54,736 nt of DNA from CAYVQZ01 sp964453435 (GTDB lineage: Bacteria > Abyssobacteria > SURF-5): contig CAYVQZ010000036.1 in the NCBI GenBank assembly GCA_964453435.1, positions 1-54,736 on the forward strand, read 5' to 3'. Under the pieces are notes generated by a model. That model did no database searches and was not told the origin of the DNA. It worked only from the letters and a program-made list of their open reading frames with translations. Position numbers and translations under genes: made by a program. Of this stretch, positions 44,994-52,770 are shown one piece after another; the first letter of the stretch is position 1, and each line of letters opens with the position of its first letter.

Positions 44994-45663
44994 CGAAGTC
45001 GGTTTGGAAGTCGAAGTCAAGCTTGAGGACTTGCTCGGCCCCCTCGGATATTCGAAGCGCGAGGATATCGAGCCGGCTATCCTGGAGCAGATACTGCGGG
45101 ACTCCGAACAATGCAGGCAGGCGACTCAAGGGAGAGCGATGTTTACGCGCGTGGAGATTCTTCGCCGCGGCAGTTCGAGCGTCATCGAGACGCCGATTGG
45201 CACGATCAAAGATGAAACCCTCGCGAACAGCCTGAACGGAGCGCGGTCGCTTGCGGTCGCGGTCTGCACGATTGGAGACGCGATAGACAAGATTGTCGAT
45301 GAACGATTCGAGCGCGGCGATTTTCTGGGTGGTATGATCGCCGATGTCTATGGCAGCCGCGCCGTCGAGGACGTGGCGGAACGGTGCGGCGTCATGATAT
45401 GCTCGCAGGCGCGGTCGCGAGGTCTCTCCCCTTCCGACCAGTTGAGTCCGGGATACGGAAGATGGGATGTCCGCGGTCAGCGTGTCGTCTTCTCGCTGCT
45501 CGACCCGTCGCCAATCGGAGTCACGTTGAATGAGCATTGCATGATGCGTCCAAAAAAATCCGTTTCATTTGTCTTTCCGCTGGTCGAGGGCGAATCGGTT
45601 TGGGAGGGCGAGCGACTGTGCGCGAGATGTGGTTTCAAGAACTGCAGTTATCGCCGCGTATGA
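44977..45663 (+). CDS. Stand-alone methionine-synthase activation-domain protein
   Basis: A 228-residue protein homologous to the C-terminal reactivation domain of MetH, which uses S-adenosylmethionine to re-methylate inactive cob(II)alamin. Signatures are GDAIDKIVDERFERGDFLGG, the YGSRAVEDVAE helix and DQLSPGYGRWDV near 150. Near the C-terminus there is a four-cysteine group (CARCGFKNC) not present in MetH. It overlaps the upstream methyltransferase gene and is followed 31 bases later by the homocysteine methyltransferase gene. As a separate protein it would service a corrinoid protein encoded elsewhere. Confidence 0.85.
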   Translation: MSQRPDEVGLEVEVKLEDLLGPLGYSKREDIEPAILEQILRDSEQCRQATQGRAMFTRVEILRRGSSSVIETPIGTIKDETLANSLNGARSLAVAVCTIGDAIDKIVDERFERGDFLGGMIADVYGSRAVEDVAERCGVMICSQARSRGLSPSDQLSPGYGRWDVRGQRVVFSLLDPSPIGVTLNEHCMMRPKKSVSFVFPLVEGESVWEGERLCARCGFKNCSYRRV

Positions 45664-45694
45664 ACACGAAGGGATTACAAATCGGAGATTTGAA

Positions 45695-46567
45695 ATGACG
45701 CTTTTGGAAGCGCTCGATTCGGGAAAAACACTCGTGTTCGACGGAGCGATGGGCACCATGCTGCAGGCGAAAGGGCTCGGCGTGGGGGATTGCCCCGAGG
45801 AATGGAACGACTCGCATCCGGAGGTGGTGCAGGAGATTCACCGCGCATACTTCGATGCGGGCTGCGACATAGTCGAAACGAACTCGTTCGGAGGCAGCCG
45901 GGTGAAACTCGCGCGGTTCGGTCTTGCCGAGAGGGTGCGCGAGCTGAACAAGAAGGCCGTGGAGAACGCCCGCAGCGTGGAGGGAAAGAATCATTACGTC
46001 GCCGGCTCGATGGGGCCGACGGGCGAATTCATCGAGCCGTACGGCGCCCTGAAATACGAGGAACTCGTCGAGATATTCCGCGAACAGGCGAGCGCGCTTG
46101 CGGAGGGCGGAGCCGACATCATCTGTGTTGAGACTATGTCCGACCTGAACGAGGCAAGGGCCGCCATCGAGGCGGCGCGCGCGACGGGATGTGTCGTGTT
46201 CGCGTCCATGACGTTCAACAAGGACAAACGGGGATATAATACCATCATGGGGGTTGACCCCGTATCCGCGGCCAGGTCGCTCGAGGAACACGGGGCGGAC
46301 GTCATCGGAGCGAACTGCGGCGCCGGCCCGGAGGACATGGTCGAGATTTTGCGGCAAATGTCGACGGTGACATCGAAGTACCTGTTCGCAAAACCGAACG
46401 CCGGCATACCGCAACTGGAGGGCGCAAAGACGGTCTTTCCCGAAAACCCGGCCGGAATGGCAAGAAAAATGCTCCCCCTGCTCGAATTGGGGGTTAATAT
46501 AGTGGGAGGTTGCTGCGGGACGACACCTGAGCATCTGCGAGAGATTGCAAAAATAGTGCGAACCTGA
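45695..46567 (+). CDS. Homocysteine S-methyltransferase domain protein (MetH N-domain-like)
   Basis: A 290-residue TIM barrel that transfers a methyl group to homocysteine to make methionine. Zinc ligands are Cys208 (IGANCGAG) and Cys273-Cys274 (VGGCCGTTPEH). The substrate loop FDGAMGTMLQAKGL near 15-28 is conserved. It corresponds to the first domain of MetH alone, without the folate, cobalamin or activation domains. I set the start at 45695 (GGAG seven bases upstream). With its two neighbours it looks like a split methionine synthase fed by a corrinoid methyl donor. Confidence 0.87.
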   Translation: MTLLEALDSGKTLVFDGAMGTMLQAKGLGVGDCPEEWNDSHPEVVQEIHRAYFDAGCDIVETNSFGGSRVKLARFGLAERVRELNKKAVENARSVEGKNHYVAGSMGPTGEFIEPYGALKYEELVEIFREQASALAEGGADIICVETMSDLNEARAAIEAARATGCVVFASMTFNKDKRGYNTIMGVDPVSAARSLEEHGADVIGANCGAGPEDMVEILRQMSTVTSKYLFAKPNAGIPQLEGAKTVFPENPAGMARKMLPLLELGVNIVGGCCGTTPEHLREIAKIVRT

Positions 46568-46581
46568 ACGGGGCAATCCTG

Positions 46582-47379
46582 ATGGATGAACGCGAAGTCG
46601 TTTCTCCGAGCAGAATCGAGCGCCTGCTCGAACTTGCGTGCGCTTACAATGTCCCGCTTACGGTGACGGTCGAGTCGGGCGACAAATTATACACGTATCG
46701 CAGCCGCATGCTCGAACAGCGAGAGAAAGTCGGCGCCAATTCCCTCCTCGTGGATTATCCCATGACTTCCGGTCCGGCAATCGCCTTGAAGCCGGGCATG
46801 CCGCTTACGGTCCATTTTTCCCTCGAGAAGCAGCGCTTCCTCTTCCACGCGAGCGTTATTGGAAAAACGCTCTACACGTTTCTGGATCGCAGGAAGGCGA
46901 CCGTGCTTGAAATCGAGTATCCGACCGTTCTCGTGAGAGGCCAGCGCCGCTCGTACCACCGCGTTCCTCCACCGCCGGACCAGCCGATATCGGTCAATTG
47001 CAGAATGACAGGCGATGTGATCGACTGGCTCGACAAAGAGGCGGAATCAGCCGGTTCGGCGCGGCAGCCCACACAGTTCCGCGGGACCATTGTGAATGTG
47101 AGTGTCGGCGGAATGCTGATGGCCGTGCGGGAAACCGAACAACCCGACTTGGAGGAAGGCAAGAAAGTCGGGTTGAGATTCTCGGTCGCGAAAAAAGAGA
47201 GTCCCATTCTCATCAAGGGAATAATCAGGCGTATCGAGGAAGACGAATCGACGGGAGAGCTCCGGGTCGCAATCGAGTGGATTGACACGGAGGAGATGTA
47301 CGAGTATCGGTTGGCTATGAACAGAATATACAAGTACGTCGCTGAACGACAGCGTGAGGTGATAGCTCCGAAGGAGTAA
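46582..47379 (+). CDS. YcgR-like PilZ protein with N-terminal YcgR-N domain
   Basis: A 265-residue cyclic-di-GMP receptor. The N-terminal beta barrel (about 20-110) resembles the YcgR/PilZN domain. The PilZ domain follows, with the RRSYHR arginine motif at about 122-127 and NVSVGGM near 174. YcgR-type proteins usually slow flagellar motors or regulate synthase complexes. It is the last gene of the methyl-transfer transcript (14-base gap) with GGGGCAATC before the ATG, an odd position for a motility gene. No flagellar or chemotaxis gene is near. The partner is unknown. Confidence 0.82.
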   Translation: MDEREVVSPSRIERLLELACAYNVPLTVTVESGDKLYTYRSRMLEQREKVGANSLLVDYPMTSGPAIALKPGMPLTVHFSLEKQRFLFHASVIGKTLYTFLDRRKATVLEIEYPTVLVRGQRRSYHRVPPPPDQPISVNCRMTGDVIDWLDKEAESAGSARQPTQFRGTIVNVSVGGMLMAVRETEQPDLEEGKKVGLRFSVAKKESPILIKGIIRRIEEDESTGELRVAIEWIDTEEMYEYRLAMNRIYKYVAERQREVIAPKE

Positions 47380-47396
47380 GGCGTTTCAGATACAAA

Positions 47397-48518
47397 TCAC
47401 CTATTCCCCCTCCTAATGTCTTTTTCCGACAATTCCAGGGTCACCCTCTTTCCGCTCTCGGCATCGAACAAATGGAGCTTGTCGGCAAAAACTCCGTAGC
47501 CGACCATGCTGCCGGCTTCGACATCGAGGTATCCCAGCGTGCGCGCGAGAAATTGCAAGCCTTCATCTTCCAGGTGAATCAGAGAATCCGCTCCCATCGC
47601 CTCCACTTCGCGGACCCGGGCGGTCCCGGCGAGAGCGTGGTTTTCGGCGTTCGCAAGGAACACATCTTCCGGCCGAAAGCCTAACAGGACCCCCGCGGCG
47701 AGCGCGTTGGCGGCTCGCGAACGGAGCGCAACCGTTTTCCCGCCAACTGAAACTTCAAGCGCGGTTTCGGCGCCACGGGCCTGCGCCTCGAACATATTCA
47801 TCGAAGGCGTGCCGAGGAAGCGCGCAACGAATTCGGTGTCGGGCCGCTGGTATAACTCGGCCGGTGTCCCGACCTGTTCGATGCGTCCGCCTCTCATCAC
47901 GGCTATGCGCTCGCCGATGGTCATTGCCTCGCTCTGGTCATGCGTGACATAGAGCATCGTTGCGCCGAGCGCGCGATGGATATGCTTTATCTCGTTTCGA
48001 AGCTGTACCCTGAGCGCGGCGTCCAGATTGCTCAACGGTTCATCGAACAGGAACACCTTCGGATTGCGTGCGAGCGCGCGCCCGAGCGCCACGCGCTGCC
48101 GCTGGCCGCCCGAGAGTTCCCTGGGTTTACGGTCGAGAAGCTCGGAGATTCCCAGCAGCCGGGCTACCTCGGTCACCCGTTCTCGAACCCGTTCCCTGGC
48201 AACCCCGCGCATCTTCAGCCCGAACCCGAGGTTCTGAGAAACGTTAAGATGCGGGTAGAGCGCGTAGTCCTGGAACACCATGGCGATATCGCGGTCGCGC
48301 GGGGCCGCATTGTTGGAATGCTTTCCGCCAATGTAGACCTCTCCTTCTGTGGGTTCCTCCAGGCCCGCGACCAGTCGGAGCGTCGTGGATTTGCCGCTGC
48401 CCGAGGGGCCGACAAGCACCATCAATTCGCCTTCCGAGACCTCGATGTCGAGGCTGTGCACGCCGACCGTTCCGTTGGGATACAACTTTGAGAGATTCCG
48501 AAGGACAAGCGCCGCCAT
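47397..48518 (-). CDS. Sugar-type ABC transporter ATP-binding protein (MalK/UgpC family)
   Basis: A 373-residue ATPase that powers an inner-membrane importer. Walker A GPSGSGKST near 39-47, Q loop VFQDYALYPHLNV, signature LSGGQRQRVALGRAL near 136 and Walker B VFLFDEPLSNLDA are intact. The C-terminal regulatory OB domain (residues about 240-373, LLGFRPEDVFL) is that of MalK. The start at 48518 is three bases after the stop of the upstream gene, so it is translationally coupled. Neither permeases nor a binding protein is nearby, so this is an orphan that may serve several importers. Confidence 0.92.
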   Translation of the reverse strand: MAALVLRNLSKLYPNGTVGVHSLDIEVSEGELMVLVGPSGSGKSTTLRLVAGLEEPTEGEVYIGGKHSNNAAPRDRDIAMVFQDYALYPHLNVSQNLGFGLKMRGVARERVRERVTEVARLLGISELLDRKPRELSGGQRQRVALGRALARNPKVFLFDEPLSNLDAALRVQLRNEIKHIHRALGATMLYVTHDQSEAMTIGERIAVMRGGRIEQVGTPAELYQRPDTEFVARFLGTPSMNMFEAQARGAETALEVSVGGKTVALRSRAANALAAGVLLGFRPEDVFLANAENHALAGTARVREVEAMGADSLIHLEDEGLQFLARTLGYLDVEAGSMVGYGVFADKLHLFDAESGKRVTLELSEKDIRRGNR

Positions 48519-48520
48519 TT

Positions 48521-49006
48521 CTAACTCAACAACTCCCGAAGACTTTTCCTGAGCTTCATGTTCCGCCGGAACGACGCGCCCGACATAAGAGTCCATTTGA
48601 GCAGGCAATATACGAGGATTCCCGCAACCGCTCCATACAAGGCCGAAGAAATAATATCGGGCGTCGCCGCTACGAGCGTGCCCGTCACTTTGAAGGCTTT
48701 GTTCGTGTCTTCAATCCTCTTTGCGGCGTCTACACCGAGAAACAGGCGGAGCGATTCCATCGGGCGCTGCTCCTCTCCTATCAATGGGTAAAGGGCTCTG
48801 GCGGCGGCGTATTCCGCGCCGGCAATCATACCGATGAAAGGGGAACTGTACCGGAGGATGAAATCGGTCACGCCGAGGGCGGCGCGGATGGGAATCGAGC
48901 GGCGTTTTTGCGGGCCGTATTTCCGGGCGAGCTCGCGGACGTCGTCCCTGTCGACGGTGGCGGGGAGATAGTCGAGTTCCCGGTCGAGCACCCGGTTCCT
49001 CGCCAC
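48521..49006 (-). CDS. Conserved-looking membrane protein, unknown function
   Basis: A 161-residue protein with a basic N-terminal third (RDDVRELARKYGPQKRRS), a moderately hydrophobic segment (about 43-70) and a clear transmembrane helix (about 118-138, ALYGAVAGILVYCLLKW). Another weak segment lies around 105-115. The C-terminus is basic (RRNMKLRKSLRELLS). GTG start with GGAAGGA upstream. It precedes and is coupled to the orphan ATPase gene. I do not recognise the family. Confidence 0.65.
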   Translation of the reverse strand: MARNRVLDRELDYLPATVDRDDVRELARKYGPQKRRSIPIRAALGVTDFILRYSSPFIGMIAGAEYAAARALYPLIGEEQRPMESLRLFLGVDAAKRIEDTNKAFKVTGTLVAATPDIISSALYGAVAGILVYCLLKWTLMSGASFRRNMKLRKSLRELLS

Positions 49007-49353
49007 ATTCCTTCCTCAGCCGCTTCTCAAAGATCGTCACCCTGCAATCTCCGGTCCATGTTCCTATTTTTAGAAGAGACGTTTCAACAGATTTCCGGTC
49101 CTCGTGGGTATGGTATGTGAGCAGCCGTCGTTCTGTCAATACGGTGGTTCCTCATACTGGATGGCGTCTTCAACTTTGACCAGACATCGCTGTGGTATCA
49201 TGCTATCGGGTGAACAAGAAAAGTCGCATTATGTGCTGATGCGCTTGATTATGGCCTCGATCTCTGGAATAATCGGAAGGCTTTTCGGCGCGAATGAGCC
49301 GTTATTCGAATTGCAGAGAAAGGTAACCGTTGTAGCGGGAGGTGACGTTCGAG
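49007..49353. other. Intergenic region before the enolase-superfamily gene
   Basis: Divergent gap. A TTGACC occurs near 49178 without a fitting -10 box. No supported frame or repeat. Confidence 0.35.
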
Positions 49354-50439
49354 ATGAAGATAACGGATGTGAAAGCGACGGTCCTGAGGACTCATTCGGT
49401 ATTTGTCCAGGTTTTCACCGACGAGGGCGTCACGGGCATCGGTGAATGCAGCCCGATGAATCTCGAGGTGATTGCCCATTTTATCCACGAGGCGCTGAAG
49501 CCGATTATCATCAATGAGGACCCGCTGGAGACCGACAGGCTGTGGAACAAGATGTTTTTTCGCACATACAAGCTCGGTGTTCAGGGTGTCCAGCCGGAGG
49601 CGATTGCGGGAATCGACATCGCCCTGTGGGACATCAAGGGCAAAGTGACCGGCCTGCCCATCCATACGCTGCTGGGAGGATGCTACCGTGATAAAGCGCT
49701 CATGTATGCCAGCATCGGCGGCGGCGGTATCCTGTCCGTCTCCGACATGGTCAACTATGTGGAGAAATTCCTGAGCCAGGGGTTCAAGGCGTTCAAGATT
49801 CGCATGGACCTCGGCAGCCTGGCGCTCGGCGCCACCGACATCGATCCGAAAAAGGATTATGAAATGTTCAAGGCCGTGAAACAAGTGACGGGTGATGATA
49901 TCCCTCTCAGCTTCGACGCGAACAACGGCTACTCTGTCCCCACGGCCATCGCGCAGGGACGCAGGTTCGAAGACCTCGGGATATACCATTACGAAGAACC
50001 TGTCGCGCAATATGACTACAAGGGTCTCGCCGAGGTCGCGAGAGCGCTGGATGCGCCCATATCAGCCGGTGAGCATGAATACACCCGATGGCAATTCCGC
50101 GACCTTATCGAACAAGCGGAAGTCGACATCATCCAGCCCGACGTGGTGAAATGCGGCGGAATCAGCGAGACGCAGAAGATAGCGACTCTCGGCTCGGTGT
50201 ATAACAAGCACTTCGTTCCGCACCAGACACAACCGACCATCGGCGCCGCTGCGAGCCTGCACGTGGTGGCCGCCACCGCAAATGCGACGAGGCCGCAGGA
50301 ATACACCGGCCGCAATCCATACCTCGACGATATCTTCGAAGAGCCGCTGATTCTCGAGGATGGTTACATCCATATTCCGAAGAAACCCGGTCTCGGTTTG
50401 GAAATCGATGAAGAAAAGATGATGAAGCTGGCCATGTGA
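49354..50439 (+). CDS. Enolase-superfamily enzyme (mandelate racemase/muconate lactonizing group)
   Basis: A 361-residue metal-dependent enzyme that abstracts an alpha-proton from a carboxylate, commonly a sugar acid. The N-terminal capping domain (about 1-120) is followed by the barrel with the base FKAFKIRMDL near 150, metal ligands in SFDANNGYS near 187, YEEPV and GEHEYTRW, and the general-acid histidine in VPHQTQP near 290. The start at 49354 (MKITDV) has GGGAGG upstream; an earlier GTG four codons before has none. A sugar-acid dehydratase function is likely but not certain. It precedes the hydroxyacid dehydrogenase across a repeat. Confidence 0.87.
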   Translation: MKITDVKATVLRTHSVFVQVFTDEGVTGIGECSPMNLEVIAHFIHEALKPIIINEDPLETDRLWNKMFFRTYKLGVQGVQPEAIAGIDIALWDIKGKVTGLPIHTLLGGCYRDKALMYASIGGGGILSVSDMVNYVEKFLSQGFKAFKIRMDLGSLALGATDIDPKKDYEMFKAVKQVTGDDIPLSFDANNGYSVPTAIAQGRRFEDLGIYHYEEPVAQYDYKGLAEVARALDAPISAGEHEYTRWQFRDLIEQAEVDIIQPDVVKCGGISETQKIATLGSVYNKHFVPHQTQPTIGAAASLHVVAATANATRPQEYTGRNPYLDDIFEEPLILEDGYIHIPKKPGLGLEIDEEKMMKLAM

Positions 50440-50486
50440 AGATGAAGCGGCCATAACCAGCGATCAGAAAACAAAAAGAACGAGAG

Positions 50487-50628
50487 TGTGTCCCACGATT
50501 CATGGTGAAGGTTGTTCGCTTCGGGGACAGTCCCGATTCTACGGCACTTCGTGCCCGTAAATCTGGGACAGCCCCCTCCGCTCATTTTTTCGGCAACATG
50601 AGCAATTGTGAGACGGGTTCACGGATTC
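50487..50628. repeat. Dispersed intergenic repeat, copy E
   Basis: About 140 bases. Left end GTGTGTCCCACGATTC and right end CAATTGTGAGACGGGTTCAC are inverted to each other. Inside are TCGCTTCGGGGACAGTCCCG, the small hairpin GGCACTTCGTGCC, CTGGGACAGCCCCCTCCGCT and CGGCAACATGA. Confidence 0.75.
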
Positions 50629-50683
50629 GATTCTTGTGGGAGGTTACAGTTGATAAAGGCGAAATAAGGGAAGCGAGGCAAGC

Positions 50684-51589
50684 ATGGACTGCAAAAACAT
50701 CGGATGGATTGGCGCCGGAGTCATGGGAAAATCCATGTGTTCTCACCTGATAAAAGCGGGCTTCCGGTTGAACGTGCATACTCGGACGAAGGACAGCGCC
50801 GCCGCGCTGCTCGAGAGCGGGGCGGCGTGGTGTGACACACCGCGCGAGGTCGGCGAGCGGAGCGAAGTCGTTTTTGCGATAGTCGGCTATCCGCAGGATG
50901 TGGAACAGGTTTTCCTCGGCACGGCCGGCGTCCTCAGCCAATCCCCGCAATGCTCGGTGATTGTCGACATGACAACATCGGAACCGAAGCTGGCGAAGGA
51001 AATATACGCCAGAGCAAGGAAAAAGGGAATATCCTCACTGGACGCGCCCGTATCGGGAGGCGACGTCGGCGCGAGGGAAGGCAAGCTCGCAATCATGGTC
51101 GGCGGCGACAGGGACGTTTATGAGAGAATACTCCCGCTTTTCGAAATAATGGGGGAAAATATCGCCTACATGGGCGGGCCGGGCGCGGGCCAGCACACCA
51201 AGATGAGCAATCAGATTCTGATTGCGTCCACCATGATCGGCGTTGTCGAATCGCTTTTGTATGCCAACAAGGCAGGGCTTGATATAAATGGAGTTATCGA
51301 CGTGATCGGCAAGGGAGCGGCGAGCTCGTGGTCGATAAACAATCTCGGGCGGCGAATCACGAAGGGAGATTTCGACCCGGGCTTCTTCATCAAACACTTC
51401 GTGAAGGACATGGGTATCGCCCTGGAAGAAGCGAAGAGGATGAGGCTCGCGCTGCCCGGCCTGGCGATGGCGCATCAGTTCTACCTTGCGGCGATGTCTC
51501 TCGGATACGAGAACCTCGGCACCCAGGGGCTATACAAGGTTTTTCAAACGATGAACAATGTTACGGTCGGCCATTATAAACATATGTGA
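50684..51589 (+). CDS. NAD(P)-dependent beta-hydroxyacid dehydrogenase
   Basis: A 301-residue member of the 3-hydroxyisobutyrate/tartronate-semialdehyde reductase family. The nucleotide site IGWIGAGVMGKSM is at residues 6-18; the substrate loop DAPVSGGDVGAREGKLAIMV near 121-140 is the family signature; the catalytic lysine lies in GQHTKMSNQ near 172. The all-helical C-terminal domain is complete. Length is normal. Gene order after the enolase-superfamily enzyme suggests a sugar-acid route (dehydration, then reduction of a semialdehyde). GAAGCGAGGC precedes the ATG. Confidence 0.9.
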   Translation: MDCKNIGWIGAGVMGKSMCSHLIKAGFRLNVHTRTKDSAAALLESGAAWCDTPREVGERSEVVFAIVGYPQDVEQVFLGTAGVLSQSPQCSVIVDMTTSEPKLAKEIYARARKKGISSLDAPVSGGDVGAREGKLAIMVGGDRDVYERILPLFEIMGENIAYMGGPGAGQHTKMSNQILIASTMIGVVESLLYANKAGLDINGVIDVIGKGAASSWSINNLGRRITKGDFDPGFFIKHFVKDMGIALEEAKRMRLALPGLAMAHQFYLAAMSLGYENLGTQGLYKVFQTMNNVTVGHYKHM

Positions 51590-51804
51590 CTGCCTTCACA
51601 TAGTCCTGGTCCCGCGTAAATTCGGGCGCCAATGTTGCTACGCCCGCAATATCTGCAACACTGGAAAGTATGATTGCCGCAGATTTGAAAACAAAGATTT
51701 CACTCTTTCAGCAGGCAATTAACATGTCGCTTCCTGAAGAAAAATGGATTGGTGAGACTCGGTGTGCTTTCTGGACAGGTTTTTTCAGGACTCTGAAAAG
51801 CGTG

Positions 51805-52770
51805 TCAGTCGTATGGCCCAAGGAAGCGTTCGCCGTTGAAATGAATCAAATGTGTTGGTGCTTCGGCAATCCAGACCTCAGTTTCCCATGAAATGTCATC
51901 CAAATACTTCATCATAGTCCGTCGGTCCGGAAAAGCTGTCACATAAACAATTCCTGCGCTGGATTCGGCGAAGAGATCCTTTAACTCTCGTCGTCTTTTC
52001 GGATTAACGGGACCGTGGCTCGTGACCGCTTCAATCAACACAAGCCAATTTCTCTCAATGTGATGAACAACCACATCCGGCATCTTGCCATGCTCTTCAA
52101 TTTCGACTCCCAGCTCACGCAATGTGGCCGGATCGAAGTAAGCCCATTTCTTCTGCGTATCGCCGACATAAATGATTTGGCCACCCGGCGTAAAGAGCGG
52201 ACAGAAATCAGCGAGGATTCTCTTGACGAGTGCATTATGCGCACCCGGAGAAAGCTTGATTTCCTTGCCGTCAAGGAGAGTCGCCGGGATCCGTTGAAGC
52301 TCTCTTTCATGAGCATAAAGGCTCTTGAGTGTTTTGACTGAACGTCGGTATTCCAGGAGTCGTTTCTTCCAGCCGCGCTTGCCGAAGCCGCGCACCAGTT
52401 TCAATGCGGAAGGTTCAATTTGATAAACGGCTTTGGAGCTGTTTGTCGGTCTGGACGGCTTGTCGGGATTTGGAACAACCAAAGCGGCTTGCACAAACTG
52501 ATGAACCGTCTGGCGACGAACAGTCTCGCGCGTGTTTGGAGCATATCGCCTGCCGTAATGCTGGGTGAAGGACTCCATCAGTGGCGTAATGCCCATGAGC
52601 GGGGCATGGGCATCAGACCATGAGTCTTGGGGCTTGAGGTCAAGCAAGCCGAGCAGAGTCAGCGCAGAGCGCTCATTCAACTGCTGTCGCGGAAAGCCAA
52701 GTTCCTTGAGAATTTGGAGAGCTTCTTTTATCTTCTTTTCGACGTTTGCGGAGGCCACATCCTTATTCAT
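51805..52770 (-). CDS. Type II restriction endonuclease, BsuBI/PstI family
   Basis: A 321-residue endonuclease, close to the 326 residues of PstI. The C-terminal half has the PD-(D/E)XK-type core: MPDVVVHHIERNWLVLIEAVTSHGPVNPKRR (around 233-263, with PD and EAV as the acidic positions and the lysine after them), preceded by IIYVGDTQKKWAYFD. By family the site would be CTGCAG. The start overlaps the methyltransferase stop by eight bases, so the pair is translationally coupled with the methyltransferase made first. Genes flank the right end of the window and nothing else around suggests a mobile element. Confidence 0.87.
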   Translation of the reverse strand: MNKDVASANVEKKIKEALQILKELGFPRQQLNERSALTLLGLLDLKPQDSWSDAHAPLMGITPLMESFTQHYGRRYAPNTRETVRRQTVHQFVQAALVVPNPDKPSRPTNSSKAVYQIEPSALKLVRGFGKRGWKKRLLEYRRSVKTLKSLYAHERELQRIPATLLDGKEIKLSPGAHNALVKRILADFCPLFTPGGQIIYVGDTQKKWAYFDPATLRELGVEIEEHGKMPDVVVHHIERNWLVLIEAVTSHGPVNPKRRRELKDLFAESSAGIVYVTAFPDRRTMMKYLDDISWETEVWIAEAPTHLIHFNGERFLGPYD

